A stretch of DNA of 64,000 nucleotides from Halomicrobium sp. LC1Hm (lineage in GTDB: Archaea; Halobacteriota; Halobacteria; Halobacteriales; Haloarculaceae): the NCBI RefSeq assembly GCF_009617995.1, contig NZ_CP044129.1, positions 1,860,001-1,924,000 on the forward strand. Reading direction: 5' to 3'. Shown in pieces: positions 35,789 to 45,512 of the stretch; positions within the stretch are counted from its first letter, which is position 1, and every line of letters begins with the position of its first letter. Position numbers and translations under genes: made by a program. The notes under the pieces are model-generated. The model worked only from the letters and a program-made list of their open reading frames with translations. It was not told the origin of the DNA and ran no database searches.

Positions 35789-37589
35789 GGGCGATCACCA
35801 CCGTGTAGTTGTAGGCGAAGTGAATCACCATCGCGGCCCCCAGAGCCAGCAGGTACGACCGCCGAGAGCGCCGCGCCCCGAGCGAGGAGACCGTCGCAGT
35901 GACGACGTGCAAGAGGAGCGGCAGGAGCAGGAGGACCAGCAGGACCAGGGGGAGTGGGACGCCAGCGGGCACGAGTTCGAGACCGGCCTGGCTGGTCGGG
36001 ATCTCTCGCAGGCCGGGGTTGACCAGTTGGGCCAGCACGGTCACTTTCTCCGCGAGGAAGAAACCGACGCCGCTCAGCGCGCCGACGACCACCCCCGTTC
36101 GCAGCGATCGATCGTACCGCCCGCTCGTGAAGCCCGCGTAGAGGTGGAGGCTCTTCGCGACTTCCTCGATCACCACGACGGCGACCAGCACGAGCGGAAT
36201 AGAGATGTCACCGAGCGCGAACAGCAGCGCCACCGCCGCCAGTTCGGCGACGAAGACGAACGGGAGCAGGATCACCGAGAGCTTCAGTGCGCTCCACTTC
36301 GACTTGATCCGCCCCGACAGCGCGTCGAGCACCTTCAGTGGGATCGCTCGCTGGGTGAACATGTCCTCTTCGCGGTAGAGACCCGCACCGAGTCCGAACA
36401 GGACCACCGCAGTTAGCGTCGGCGGCGTCGTCGCGAAGACGAAGTCTCCGAGAGTCACCGCCTGTGCCTGGAGATCGCGGACCACGACCGTCAGCGGCGA
36501 GATCAGCGCGATCGGCGTCACGTCCGTGAAGATCGCCGGGACGAAGGCGTAACTGGTCAGCGAGACCGTCACAGTCACCGTGACGAAAGTCAGCTCCTTG
36601 AACGACCGCGCGAACATCGCGCCACAGAACGTCGCCGAGAGGAAGAGCAGTGCGATCGGGAGCATCGCGAGGACCGCGATCGGCCCGCCGCCCGCAGTGA
36701 GCCCGGAGAATCGCAGACCGAGCGTAATCGCCGTCACGACGCCCATGGCCCCGAGGAAGTACGGTAGCGTCTTCCCGGCGACGATGTCGAACCGGCTGAC
36801 CGGAGAGACCAGCAGCAGTTCCCCCCGGCGGTTGAGCCGCTCGGAGAGCATCGTCGAGCCGTAGGCCTGGATGACGAAGTTCATCGGGACGATAAAGAGG
36901 AAGGCGAGCACGAGCGACTCGAAGGGGAAGGGCGGCTGGATGTCCGAGGGAGAGCCGGTGGTCGATCCACCCGTCAGTCCCGCGCCGAGCCCGGCCAGCC
37001 CCCCGGCATCGCTGTCGGTCGAGCCGCCGGCACTGCCGCCGTCGCCGCCGCTCGCGCCGCTCGATCCGCCGGCACTGCCACCGTCGCCGTCGCCGCCATC
37101 GCCCGACCCGCTGTCGGACGCGATCGTCTCAGAGACGCCGGACTGTTCGAGGTAGACCAGCGTCACCGAGACGGGCGCTGCGGCGGTCTGGTTGTCGTCG
37201 CGGGCCATCTGACGACTGTTGTACCGATCGACGCTCGTCCGGAACTCACCGAGCGCCGCCCGCTCTTTGGGGTCTTCCGGGCTGCTCGCCAGCTGTGTCC
37301 CGACGAAGAGCAGTTCCTGGTCGCCGCGTTCGACCGCCGCGGGGTCTGGCTCCTGGACGACGAACGCCGCGTCGTCGCTGGCCGGTGCGTAGTAGGAACT
37401 CGACTCGTCGACGCCGATCCGGTAGAGCCCGCTGTCGAGTCCGCTGGCCCCGCTGCTGGCTGCGAGCCCGGCGACCAGCACCATCGCCACGACCGAGACG
37501 GCCATGATGGCGACGGTCCGCTTGTCGACGCCCCCGGCGTTCTTGGTCACCTCCCACTTGGCGATCCGCAGTAGCTTCCGCGGGTTCAT
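35778..37589 (-). CDS. ABC-2 permease fused to a PrsW-type intramembrane protease domain
   Basis: A 603-residue protein. Residues 1-400 form a NatB-like permease: TM1 at about 27-46, an extracytoplasmic part ending in a Gly/Ser/Asp-rich linker (about 158-215), then helices with RLNRRGELLLVSPVS as coupling helix. Residues about 435-603 carry PrsW/CPBP landmarks: Glu475-Glu476-x-x-Lys479, Glu514 in GFFLAEKV, His561 and His590 in VIHFAYN. These are the proposed catalytic or metal residues of glutamic-type intramembrane proteases. It lies between the ATPase and the second permease. Export and proteolysis may be coupled, which is an inference. Confidence 0.82.
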   Translation of the reverse strand: MNPRKLLRIAKWEVTKNAGGVDKRTVAIMAVSVVAMVLVAGLAASSGASGLDSGLYRIGVDESSSYYAPASDDAAFVVQEPDPAAVERGDQELLFVGTQLASSPEDPKERAALGEFRTSVDRYNSRQMARDDNQTAAAPVSVTLVYLEQSGVSETIASDSGSGDGGDGDGGSAGGSSGASGGDGGSAGGSTDSDAGGLAGLGAGLTGGSTTGSPSDIQPPFPFESLVLAFLFIVPMNFVIQAYGSTMLSERLNRRGELLLVSPVSRFDIVAGKTLPYFLGAMGVVTAITLGLRFSGLTAGGGPIAVLAMLPIALLFLSATFCGAMFARSFKELTFVTVTVTVSLTSYAFVPAIFTDVTPIALISPLTVVVRDLQAQAVTLGDFVFATTPPTLTAVVLFGLGAGLYREEDMFTQRAIPLKVLDALSGRIKSKWSALKLSVILLPFVFVAELAAVALLFALGDISIPLVLVAVVVIEEVAKSLHLYAGFTSGRYDRSLRTGVVVGALSGVGFFLAEKVTVLAQLVNPGLREIPTSQAGLELVPAGVPLPLVLLVLLLLPLLLHVVTATVSSLGARRSRRSYLLALGAAMVIHFAYNYTVVIALGQ

Positions 37590-38486
37590 CTAGGCCTCCT
37601 CGACGTAGCGGGTCCCCGGCGTCTCGCTCTCGGCGACGTTGAGGAACACCTCTTCGAGGCTCGACTCCTCGGTCCTGATGTCGATGACCTCGCCGCCGCG
37701 TTCGGCGGCGGCCGTCCGTACGTCCTCGACGCCGTCCATCGTCTCGACGACGCGCCGCCAGTTGCCGTTCTCCGCGACCGCGCCGGGCACCTCGACGGTC
37801 GCGTAGACGTGGTACTCCCGGTCGCCGTACTCGTCCTGGAGGGCTTCTAGATCGCCGCGAGCGACGATCTGGCCCTCGTTCATGATCGCCACGCGGTCAC
37901 AGATCGTCTCGACGTGGTAGAGATTGTGCGCCGAGAAGACGATGGTCTTGCCCTCCCGGGCCAGTTGCTCGGTGAACTGGATGACGTAGTTCGTCGTCAG
38001 CGGGTCGAGTCCGCTGGCGGGTTCGTCGTAGACCAGCACGTCCGGGTCGTTGATCAGCGATCTGGCGATGGCGACCTTCCGCTTCATCCCCTTGGACATG
38101 TCGCCCAGCTTGCGCTCGCGGTGTTCGAGTTCGAGCTCGTCCAGCGTGTCGTGCATCCGTTCGGTCGCCACGTCCGTCGGCACGTCGTACAGGTCCGCGA
38201 AGAATCGCAGGTACGACAGCGGCGTCATCTCCTCGTAGAGGGGCGATTCCTCGGGGAGGAAGCCGAGTTGCTGGCGCATCTCGGTGTCGGTCACGTCGTA
38301 GCCGGCGACGGACACCTCGCCGCTGGTCGGTTCGAGCAGGCCGGAGAGCATCTTCAGCGTCGTCGTCTTGCCCGCACCGTTCGGGCCGATGACGCCGAAC
38401 ACCTCGCCCTGGTCGACGGAGAACGTGCTCCCCTCGACGGCGACGAAGTCCCCGTACTCCTTGCGAAGGTCCCGAGCTTCGATCAT
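37590..38486 (-). CDS. ABC transporter ATP-binding protein (NatA-like)
   Basis: A 298-residue ATPase. Walker A is GPNGAGKTT, followed by a Q loop (LGFLPEESPLYEEM), signature MSKGMKRKV and Walker B VLVYDEP. A C-terminal domain of about 80 residues (DREYHVYATVEV to the end) is common in exporter ATPases. It heads the operon with two permeases. Confidence 0.92.
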   Translation of the reverse strand: MIEARDLRKEYGDFVAVEGSTFSVDQGEVFGVIGPNGAGKTTTLKMLSGLLEPTSGEVSVAGYDVTDTEMRQQLGFLPEESPLYEEMTPLSYLRFFADLYDVPTDVATERMHDTLDELELEHRERKLGDMSKGMKRKVAIARSLINDPDVLVYDEPASGLDPLTTNYVIQFTEQLAREGKTIVFSAHNLYHVETICDRVAIMNEGQIVARGDLEALQDEYGDREYHVYATVEVPGAVAENGNWRRVVETMDGVEDVRTAAAERGGEVIDIRTEESSLEEVFLNVAESETPGTRYVEEA

Positions 38487-38528
38487 CTGCCCGACGCTTG
38501 TGACCGAACTCCCCTATAGTTGCCCCCC

Positions 38529-38537
38529 GTTTATTAG
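38529..38537 (+). promoter_or_regulatory. TATA-like promoter of the SRPBCC gene
   Basis: The sequence gtttattag lies 22 bp before the GTG at 38559. Confidence 0.4.
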
Positions 38538-38558
38538 CAGTGAGAACGAACTACAGCC

Positions 38559-38960
38559 GTGGCGCTGAACGTCGATCGGACTCCAGACGGGCGTCGCCTC
38601 TGTGTGAGCCGGGTGATTCCGGCGACCCGCGACGCCGCCTGGGACGTTCTCACAGACACGAACCAGTGGCCCGACTGGGGACCGTCGGTGCGGGCGGTCG
38701 AGTCGAGCGAGCGGATCGTCGAACGGGGAACGACCGGCAGTGTGACGACGCCGATCGGGACGGTTCCGTTCGAGATCACGAGCTGTCGGGACTACCGGTG
38801 GACGTGGCGGGTCGCGAAGCTCCCCGCGACCGGCCACCGCGTCGAGAACGTCCGCGCGGACCGCTGCCGGGTCGTCTTCGAGATACCACTGCTCGCGGCG
38901 GGCTACGCGCCCGTGTGCCAGCGGGCGCTGGGCCGGATCGAGGCGCTCCTGCGAGAGTAA
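38559..38960 (+). CDS. SRPBCC (START-like) family protein
   Basis: A 133-residue polyketide-cyclase/SRPBCC-fold protein that would bind a hydrophobic ligand. It follows the usual order: N-terminal strand, RDAAWDVLTDTNQWPDWGP helix, and a C-terminal long helix (QRALGRIEALL). The start is a GTG right after a TATA box. The ligand is unknown. Confidence 0.75.
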   Translation: MALNVDRTPDGRRLCVSRVIPATRDAAWDVLTDTNQWPDWGPSVRAVESSERIVERGTTGSVTTPIGTVPFEITSCRDYRWTWRVAKLPATGHRVENVRADRCRVVFEIPLLAAGYAPVCQRALGRIEALLRE

Positions 38961-39051
38961 CCGATCGAGTCCGGTGTCGGCCGAACCCGTCCGCACGTAG
39001 TTCGGCCGGACGCCGTGTGATCGACCGGGCGAACGGCGACGAGAACCCGTC

Positions 39052-39288
39052 TCAGGGCGTCTGGACGCGGGCCTTCGATACCCGGTGGATCGCGTCGTCG
39101 ATCCCTTCGCCGTCGCAGTCGTCGTTCGGGCATCGATAGTGCCAGCCGTCCTCTGTGCCCGCCCGCTCGGAGAACCGTTCCCCACACTCGTCACAGAACA
39201 GCTCGCCGGCACTGCAGGTGTCTCGGTGAAGTTCGAGCTCGAGCTCCGTGTCGAAGGTGCGCTTGCACTCCCGGCAGATATGTGGCAT
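39052..39288 (-). CDS. HVO_2901-family zinc-finger protein
   Basis: A 78-residue protein. A C2H2-like finger (Cys5, Cys8, His21, Cys25) is followed by a second knuckle (Cys32/Cys35 with Cys53/Cys58). The family takes its name from Haloferax HVO_2901. It is probably a nucleic-acid- or protein-binding microprotein; its function is unknown. Confidence 0.78.
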   Translation of the reverse strand: MPHICRECKRTFDTELELELHRDTCSAGELFCDECGERFSERAGTEDGWHYRCPNDDCDGEGIDDAIHRVSKARVQTP

Positions 39289-39478
39289 AGTTGAGCGTTC
39301 CCGCTCACCCACTATAACTACATCGGAACGTTCACGTCAGGGGGTCTCCGCCCCGGAAACCGAGGATTATCGATAGAATCGCTGGACGGCTATCCAGCGA
39401 GTGTCGGCGTGAGCCGCCGAAAGTAAAAGATCGTGAATGTCTCTGCGATCGACGGTTCGCGGGCTACTGTCTGGCCCG

Positions 39479-40348
39479 CTACAGGATGTCTTCGACGTGG
39501 TCGACGACTTCCTCGGGCGTGTCGCCGACCGGTACGCCGTTGCTCTCCAGTGCGTCGATCTTGGACTCGGCGGTGCCGGTCCCGCCGCCGGAGACGATGG
39601 CACCGGCGTGGCCCATGCGCTTGCCCGGCGGGGCGGTGCGGCCGGCGATGAAGCCGGCGACGGGCGTGTCCATGTGCTCGCCGATGTAGCGGGCGGCCTG
39701 CTCTTCGTCCTCGCCGCCGATCTCGCCGCACATGACGACGGCCTTCGTGTCGGGGTCGGCTTCGAACAGTTCCAGCGCGTCGATGAAGCTCGTCCCGATA
39801 ATCGGGTCGCCGCCGATACCGATGGCGGTCGACTGGCCGATGTCGCGGTTGGTGAGGTTGTCGACGACCTGGTAGGTCAGCGTCCCGGAGCGAGAGACCA
39901 GACCCACGTCGCCCGACGAGAAGATGTTGCCCGGCAGGATGCCGAGTTTCGCGACCCCCGGCGTGATGACGCCCGGACAGTTCGGACCCACGAGGTGGGT
40001 GTCGGTCTCGTCCTGTTTGCGCTTGACGCGGGACATGTCCTGTGTCGGAATGCCCTCGGTGATGGCGACGACGAGGTCGACCGGTGCGTCGAGTGCCTCG
40101 AACAGGGCGTCACCGGCGAAGGCCGGCGGGACGAACACGACGGCGGTGTTGGCGTTCTCTTCGCGTGCGGCGCGGTCGACGGTGTCGTAGACCGGCACGC
40201 CAGCGACTTCCTGGCCGCCGCGGCCGGGCACGGCACCGGCGACGACGTTGGTGCCGTACTCCATCATCTGCTCGGTGTGGAACTTCCCTTCGCCGCCAGT
40301 GATCCCCTGGACGACGACACGAGTATCTTCGTCGACTAATACACTCAT
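39479..40348 (-). CDS. sucD: Succinate--CoA ligase (ADP-forming) subunit alpha
   Basis: A 289-residue alpha subunit that binds CoA and carries the phosphorylated His. The CoA motif is [11 protein letters not shown], and the active-site region is [18 protein letters not shown]. It converts succinyl-CoA to succinate with substrate-level ATP formation in the TCA cycle. It overlaps sucC by 4 nt. Confidence 0.95.
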   Translation of the reverse strand: MSVLVDEDTRVVVQGITGGEGKFHTEQMMEYGTNVVAGAVPGRGGQEVAGVPVYDTVDRAAREENANTAVVFVPPAFAGDALFEALDAPVDLVVAITEGIPTQDMSRVKRKQDETDTHLVGPNCPGVITPGVAKLGILPGNIFSSGDVGLVSRSGTLTYQVVDNLTNRDIGQSTAIGIGGDPIIGTSFIDALELFEADPDTKAVVMCGEIGGEDEEQAARYIGEHMDTPVAGFIAGRTAPPGKRMGHAGAIVSGGGTGTAESKIDALESNGVPVGDTPEEVVDHVEDIL

Positions 40349-41493
40349 GCTTCCACCTCCTCGGCGTAGATGACTGCCTGTTCGACGGCGTCCTCCAGCG
40401 TCTGTCGTACGGTCACGAGGTCTTCGTTGAGAATCTCCATCCCTTCAGTAGCGTTGGTGCCCGCGAGTCGGACGACGACGGGCTTGGGAATCTCGTCGAA
40501 CTGTTCGAGCGCCTGGTTGATCCCCTTGGCGACCTCGTCGCCCCGCGTGATCCCGCCGAAGATGTTGAACACGACGGAGTCGACGTTGTCGTCGGAGAAG
40601 ACCATGTCCAGCGCGTTGGCGATCCGCTGGGCCTTCGCACCGCCGCCCACGTCGAGGAAGTTCGCCGGCTCGCCGCCGAAGTGGTCGACGAGGTCGAGCG
40701 TCGTCATCACGAGGCCGGCACCGTTGCCGATGATGCCGACGTTGCCCGACAGGCGGACGTAGTCGAAGCCGTACTCGTCGGCCTTCTGTTCGAGTTCGTC
40801 ACCGGCGTCGGCCTCGTCTTCCATCTCCTCCAGGTCAGGGTGACGGAACAGGGCGTCGTCGTCGACGTTCATCACGGCGTCGGCCGCGATGACCTCGTCG
40901 TCGGCCGTGACCATCAGCGGGTTGATCTCGGCGTCGGAGCCGTCCTTGTCCTCCCAGAGGTCGTACAGCGTCTTGAGGACGCCGGCGACGTCGTTGGCGA
41001 CCTCGCGGTCGACACCGGCGTCGTAGACGACCTTCCGGGCCTGGTAGTGGTGCATGCCGAAGGCCGGGTCGATGTGCTCGCGCGCGATCGCCTCGGGCTC
41101 TTCCTCGGCGACCTCCTCGATGTTGACGCCGCCGCGTGTCGAGACCATCGCGACGGGCTCGCCCTCGCCGCGGTCCATCGTCACGCCGACGTACAGTTCG
41201 TTGACGAAGTCGACGGCTTCCTCGACGAGGACGCGGTCGACGTGGAGGCCCTTGAGGTCCATGCCGAGAATCTCGTCGGCGTACTGACGGGCCTGCTCGG
41301 CGTTCTCGGCGAGCTTGATCCCGCCGGCCTTGCCGCGGCCGCCCACCTGCACCTGTGCCTTGATCGCGACCGGATAGCCGATCTCTTCGGCGGCGTCGAC
41401 CGCGTCGTCGACGGTCGTCGCCAGCGTCGATGCGGGCGTCGGAACCCCCGCGTCGGCGAAGACCTGCTTCGCCTGGTACTCGTGCAATTTCAT
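40345..41493 (-). CDS. sucC: Succinate--CoA ligase (ADP-forming) subunit beta
   Basis: A 382-residue beta subunit with an ATP-grasp N-terminus ([30 protein letters not shown]) and a C-terminal ligase domain ([27 protein letters not shown]). It supplies the nucleotide site for the alpha subunit. The ATG at 41493 is the family start; a TATA-like box (plus strand cttaaatccc, 41521-41530) lies 28 bp upstream. Confidence 0.95.
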   Translation of the reverse strand: MKLHEYQAKQVFADAGVPTPASTLATTVDDAVDAAEEIGYPVAIKAQVQVGGRGKAGGIKLAENAEQARQYADEILGMDLKGLHVDRVLVEEAVDFVNELYVGVTMDRGEGEPVAMVSTRGGVNIEEVAEEEPEAIAREHIDPAFGMHHYQARKVVYDAGVDREVANDVAGVLKTLYDLWEDKDGSDAEINPLMVTADDEVIAADAVMNVDDDALFRHPDLEEMEDEADAGDELEQKADEYGFDYVRLSGNVGIIGNGAGLVMTTLDLVDHFGGEPANFLDVGGGAKAQRIANALDMVFSDDNVDSVVFNIFGGITRGDEVAKGINQALEQFDEIPKPVVVRLAGTNATEGMEILNEDLVTVRQTLEDAVEQAVIYAEEVEA

Positions 41494-41520
41494 GTCATAC
41501 GTAGGGGCGTCTCGCGCCCG

Positions 41521-41530
41521 CTTAAATCCC
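41521..41530 (-). promoter_or_regulatory. TATA-like promoter of sucCD
   Basis: The minus strand reads gggatttaag, 28 bp before the sucC ATG. Confidence 0.45.
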
Positions 41531-41577
41531 ATCTTTTTCCCCTGCGGGAGGCCGCTGGCGACGCGCGAGTCGTCCGA

Positions 41578-41856
41578 TCAACCGTCGACCGACGACGGCC
41601 CGCCCAGTCGCTCACGGCCCCGGAGCAGTGCCACGCCGCCGAGCAACACAGACTGATGCAGGACGGCACCGAGCGCGACAGCGCCGAGGGCCAGCCCAGT
41701 AGTCATCGTCAGCGGCGCACCTTCGAGAACCGACACGGCGATCACCAGCAACGCCGCGACGGTGCCGTTCCCCAGCGAGCGAGGGAGTTCGTCCCGAACG
41801 ATCTCCAGGACCGATCGATCCGTCGCGTCGCCGTTCAGGAGCGCTGCGAAGCACAT
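41578..41856 (-). CDS. Small two-helix membrane protein, 92 aa
   Basis: A 92-residue protein with two hydrophobic segments (about 30-49 and 54-76) and polar ends. No family is recognised. It is divergent from the sirtuin gene. Codon pattern and a tidy ORF support it as real. Confidence 0.55.
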   Translation of the reverse strand: MCFAALLNGDATDRSVLEIVRDELPRSLGNGTVAALLVIAVSVLEGAPLTMTTGLALGAVALGAVLHQSVLLGGVALLRGRERLGGPSSVDG

Positions 41857-41948
41857 GGCTCCTCCTGAGGACTGGAGACAGTTAACTCGACCGTGCGATT
41901 CGGCGGCGGAATCGCCGAGTTTAGCCCCACCGGCCACGAAACGCCGGT

Positions 41949-42707
41949 ATGGATCAGGCCATCGAATCGAAGGTCGCCGACCTCGTGGCGTCCCTGCGCG
42001 AGAGCGACACCGCCGTCGTCCTCACCGGCGCTGGCGTGAGTACCGCCTCCGGCATCCCCGCCTTCCGCGGCGAGGACGGCCTCTGGTCGGAGTTCGATCC
42101 GAAGGCGTTTCACCGCCGACGGCTGGACGCGGACCCGGCGGGGTTCTGGGCCGACCGCCTCGAACTCAGGGAGCGACTCACCGGCGGCGGATCGGTCGCG
42201 CCCAACGCCGCGCACGAGGCCATCGCGACGCTGGAAGCAGAGGGACACGTCGACGCCGTCGTCACCCAGAACGTCGACGGGCTCCACGGAGAGGCCGGCA
42301 CCGAGGACCTGATCGAACTCCACGGGACCAACGAGCGGGTCGCCTGTGACGACTGTGGGCGACGGACGGCCGCCGATCCGGTCTTCGAGCGGGCGGCCGA
42401 GGGAGAGCGGCCGCCACGGTGTGAGTGTGGCGGCGTCTTGCGGCCCGACGTGGTGCTGTTCGGCGAATCGCTACCGGGCGAAGCGATCGAGCGGGCGAAC
42501 CGGCTGGCCCACCGGGCGGACTGGCTGCTGGTCGCCGGCTCGTCGCTGACCGTCGATCCCGCCGCAGGGCTCCCCGGTAGGGCGGCGCGGTCGGGCGCGA
42601 CGGTCGGTATCGTGAACCTCGATCCGACGGAGAAAGACGACGCGGCCGCGGTCGTCGTCAGAGCGGACGTGACGACGATACTGCCGGCGATCGAACGGCG
42701 CGTCTAG
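41949..42707 (+). CDS. Sir2-family NAD-dependent protein deacylase
   Basis: A 252-residue sirtuin. The NAD motif is GAGVSTASGIPAFRG, with TQNVDGLH and the catalytic His in ELHGT. Zinc cysteines are CDDCG and CECGG, and GSSLTVDPAAGLP closes the site. It removes acyl groups from lysines, consuming NAD. In haloarchaea it is one of the few deacylases, acting on DNA-binding or metabolic proteins (family knowledge). Its stop shares CTAG at 42704-42707 with the convergent gene. Confidence 0.93.
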   Translation: MDQAIESKVADLVASLRESDTAVVLTGAGVSTASGIPAFRGEDGLWSEFDPKAFHRRRLDADPAGFWADRLELRERLTGGGSVAPNAAHEAIATLEAEGHVDAVVTQNVDGLHGEAGTEDLIELHGTNERVACDDCGRRTAADPVFERAAEGERPPRCECGGVLRPDVVLFGESLPGEAIERANRLAHRADWLLVAGSSLTVDPAAGLPGRAARSGATVGIVNLDPTEKDDAAAVVVRADVTTILPAIERRV

Positions 42708-43138
42708 AGTTCGACGCCGCCGGGGATGAGGCTCCGCCCGCGGCTGAGGCTGCCGCTCTCGTCGTAGACGAGCAGGATCTCCTTCGTGTAGACCGTCGAT
42801 TTCCCGTCGCCGTCCGTGAGCCGGAGGCGGTATCTGGTGTCCTCGCCGTCGCTGGCGGCGGCGACGACCGACTCGACGACGCTCGGGGCGACGTTCGCTT
42901 CGAGGACGTACTCGCCGTTGTGGCGGTTCGCGATCGAGAGGACGCCAGCCGCCTCGCTGCCGTCGGCTCGGGTGCGATAGGTCACGTCCAGTTCGCCCGC
43001 GTCGAGTGTGCCACCGTCGCTGGTGAGTCGATCCGACAGGAGTTCGTCGGGACCGTCGAACGCGATCGCGATCACCGGATCGTCGGTCGACGACTCCTCG
43101 GTCCCGCTCACGCCGATGTCGAAGTAGTCACGCCGCAT
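42704..43138 (-). CDS. DUF5793-like haloarchaeal protein
   Basis: A 144-residue beta-rich protein starting MRRDYFDIGV with a central IAFDGPDELLSDRL. This fits the haloarchaeal DUF5793 pattern as I remember it. The function is unknown. Confidence 0.6.
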   Translation of the reverse strand: MRRDYFDIGVSGTEESSTDDPVIAIAFDGPDELLSDRLTSDGGTLDAGELDVTYRTRADGSEAAGVLSIANRHNGEYVLEANVAPSVVESVVAAASDGEDTRYRLRLTDGDGKSTVYTKEILLVYDESGSLSRGRSLIPGGVEL

Positions 43139-43220
43139 CTCGTACTCGACAGTAGGGAACCCTGGGCAAAGAACGTAACGGCGATTGGTACCACGACACA
43201 CGGACTCGGGCGGAGCCGAC

Positions 43221-43230
43221 AGCTATAATC
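43221..43230 (+). promoter_or_regulatory. TATA-like promoter of the four-helix membrane protein
   Basis: The sequence agctataatc lies 24 bp before the ATG at 43254. Confidence 0.45.
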
Positions 43231-43253
43231 CACAGTGGGACGCGGTGACGGGC

Positions 43254-43784
43254 ATGGCCTGGGTCAAGTCCGAGTACGCGCCGGAGCTCGCGGTCCTGTC
43301 GACGTGGCTCGTGGCGCTGTTGCCGTGGTCGGGGGCGGTCCTGCCGATCGAGGTCGGCGGTCGACAGGTGACCGTCGTCGTCATCCGGTTCCTCTACTTT
43401 CGGCTGCAGTACATCTTCGGCATCTCCTTCGGCGAGCAAGAGCGGCCGTTCCTCTGGGTGGTCGAGGCACCGGCGTTCAACCAGACTCTGACGACGGCGA
43501 GCTGGGTGTGGGTCGGGGCCGCAGTCCTCTCGCTGGTTCCGCTGGCGTTGAGTGTCGCCTACTACGTCGACGAGGACGCCCACGAGGCCGCGATGCCGGT
43601 CGACCCGGTCCGGCTTCAGGGCGCGCTGCTGGCACTGTTGGGCGTGGGGCTGGCCGCCGCGACGCTCCTGTTCTGGGACCGCCAGCCGATCACGATCCCG
43701 GTCGGCACCGTGCTGACGCTCGTGTTCGGCACCCTCCTGCTGACGGTCGACCGGACCGACGACGAGGGCGTCGGCGAGGAGTGA
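43254..43784 (+). CDS. Four-helix membrane protein, 176 aa
   Basis: A 176-residue protein with four predicted helices (about 13-30, 85-105, 125-142, 150-165). An extracytoplasmic stretch separates the first two and contains RLQYIFGISFGEQERPF. I recognise no functional family. It ends 100 bp before the secretion ATPase and might belong to that locus. Confidence 0.65.
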   Translation: MAWVKSEYAPELAVLSTWLVALLPWSGAVLPIEVGGRQVTVVVIRFLYFRLQYIFGISFGEQERPFLWVVEAPAFNQTLTTASWVWVGAAVLSLVPLALSVAYYVDEDAHEAAMPVDPVRLQGALLALLGVGLAAATLLFWDRQPITIPVGTVLTLVFGTLLLTVDRTDDEGVGEE

Positions 43785-43830
43785 CGCCGCCGGCCCACGG
43801 GATTTCAATTCGCAATACTTGGAGGCGCTC

Positions 43831-43840
43831 ATTTAAGTAC
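43831..43840 (+). promoter_or_regulatory. TATA-like promoter of the secretion ATPase operon
   Basis: The sequence atttaagtac lies 43 bp before the ATG at 43883, predicting a short leader of about 20 nt. Confidence 0.4.
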
Positions 43841-43882
43841 GTCGGCGAAGTATCGTGAGACGATTCCACACGGTATCGAGCG

Positions 43883-45511
43883 ATGGCAGGCGACGAGACA
43901 GAGCACGACGGATCGAGTTCGACGCCGCTGTCGGGCGTGCGCGACTGGCTCTCGCGGACGGCTCGCATGCTCAGCGGCGCGGCCGTCCCGTCGACGAACT
44001 ACGATCCACAGCGCCACGGCAAACTGGTCGAGTACACGGTGCCCGAGCAGTACGACGAGATCGACCGCTACTGGCTCAACGCGCCCTTCGCCTTCGCCTC
44101 GATCAACCACGATCCCGAGGCCGACGAACAGTTCTACCAGGTCGTCGAACCCTCGCTCGACGAGTTCGAGCGCGATCTGCTCGATCGGCTCTTCGAGGAC
44201 ATCCGCGGCCCGCTCATCTACCGCGAGGACGTGAGCGACGACCCCGAGGCGGCGCTGGCCGCGGCGCTGCGGGACCGGATCGAGGAGTACGGCGTCGTCG
44301 TCGAGCCCGAGACGTTCTACCGGCTGCTGTACTACCTCTATCGGTCCTTCCTGGGCTACGGCCGGATCGACCCGCTGATGCACGATCCCGACATCGAGGA
44401 CATCTCCTGTGACGGGGCCGGCCTGCCGATCTTCGCGTACCACGACGCGTACACCGATATCGAGACCAGCGTCGTCTACGAGGAGGGCGAGCTGAACGAC
44501 TTCGTGATCCAGCTCGCACAGCGGTCGGGCCGACACGTCTCCGTCTCCGATCCCGTCGTCTCGACGACGCTGCCGGACGGCTCGCGGATCGAGTTGGCAC
44601 TCGGCGAGGAGGTCACGCCCCGCGGCTCCGCGTTCACCATCCGGAAGTACGCCGACGAGCCCTTCACGCCGATCGACCTGCTGAACTACGGGACCTTTTC
44701 CGTCGAGATGCTGGCCTACCTCTGGCTGGCCATCGAGTCCAACAAGTCCCTGATCTTCGCCGGGGGGACGGCGGCGGGCAAGACGACCTCGATGAACGCC
44801 GTCTCGATGTTCATTCCGCCCCGATCGAAGGTGTTGACTATCGAGGACACCCGCGAGCTGTCGCTGTACCACGACAACTGGCTCTCGTCGGTGACCAGGG
44901 AGCGACTCGACGAGTCCGACATCACGATGTACGACCTGCTGCGGTCGGCGCTGCGCCACCGGCCGGAGTACATCATCGTCGGCGAGGTCCGCGGCGAAGA
45001 GGCGATCACCCTCTTTCAGGCGATGAACACGGGGCACACGACGTTCTCCACGATGCACGCCGACTCGGTCCAGACGGTGATCAACCGGCTGGAAAACGAG
45101 CCGATCAACGTGCCACGACCGATGGTCCAGAGCCTCGACATCCTCTGTGTGCAGGTGCTTGGCCGCTCGGGCGGGGAACGCGTCAGGCGGGCCAAGACCC
45201 TCGCCGAGATCGAGGGGATCGACCAGCGGACCGGGGAACTCGACTACTCCAACGCCTACGCCTGGCAGGCCGACGAGGACTACTTCGAGGACTCCAACAG
45301 CGATCTGCTGGACGAGATCAGGCGCGAACGGGGCTGGAGCCAGTCGGAGTTGCTCCGAGAGATGGACGATCGAAAGCGGTTCCTGCGATACCTCCAGGCG
45401 GAGTCGATCACGGACTACCGGCGCTTTACCGCGATGGTCAACAAGTACTACGCGGACAGCGAGACGGTGATGGAGCGGATCGACCAGGTCGACCTCGACG
45501 CGACACCCTGA
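43883..45511 (+). CDS. Type IV pilus/type II secretion-like ATPase (PilB/TadA-type)
   Basis: A 542-residue assembly ATPase. Walker A GGTAAGKT spans 294-301. The Asp box is VLTIEDTREL, Walker B is IIVGEVRGEEA, and the His box is FSTMHADS. The N-terminal domain of about 140 residues is typical of archaeal PilB/FlaI relatives. It powers assembly of a surface filament. It is 1 bp from the platform protein gene downstream. No pilin or prepilin peptidase gene is in the window, so the filament type is open. Confidence 0.9.
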   Translation: MAGDETEHDGSSSTPLSGVRDWLSRTARMLSGAAVPSTNYDPQRHGKLVEYTVPEQYDEIDRYWLNAPFAFASINHDPEADEQFYQVVEPSLDEFERDLLDRLFEDIRGPLIYREDVSDDPEAALAAALRDRIEEYGVVVEPETFYRLLYYLYRSFLGYGRIDPLMHDPDIEDISCDGAGLPIFAYHDAYTDIETSVVYEEGELNDFVIQLAQRSGRHVSVSDPVVSTTLPDGSRIELALGEEVTPRGSAFTIRKYADEPFTPIDLLNYGTFSVEMLAYLWLAIESNKSLIFAGGTAAGKTTSMNAVSMFIPPRSKVLTIEDTRELSLYHDNWLSSVTRERLDESDITMYDLLRSALRHRPEYIIVGEVRGEEAITLFQAMNTGHTTFSTMHADSVQTVINRLENEPINVPRPMVQSLDILCVQVLGRSGGERVRRAKTLAEIEGIDQRTGELDYSNAYAWQADEDYFEDSNSDLLDEIRRERGWSQSELLREMDDRKRFLRYLQAESITDYRRFTAMVNKYYADSETVMERIDQVDLDATP

Positions 45512-45512
45512 C

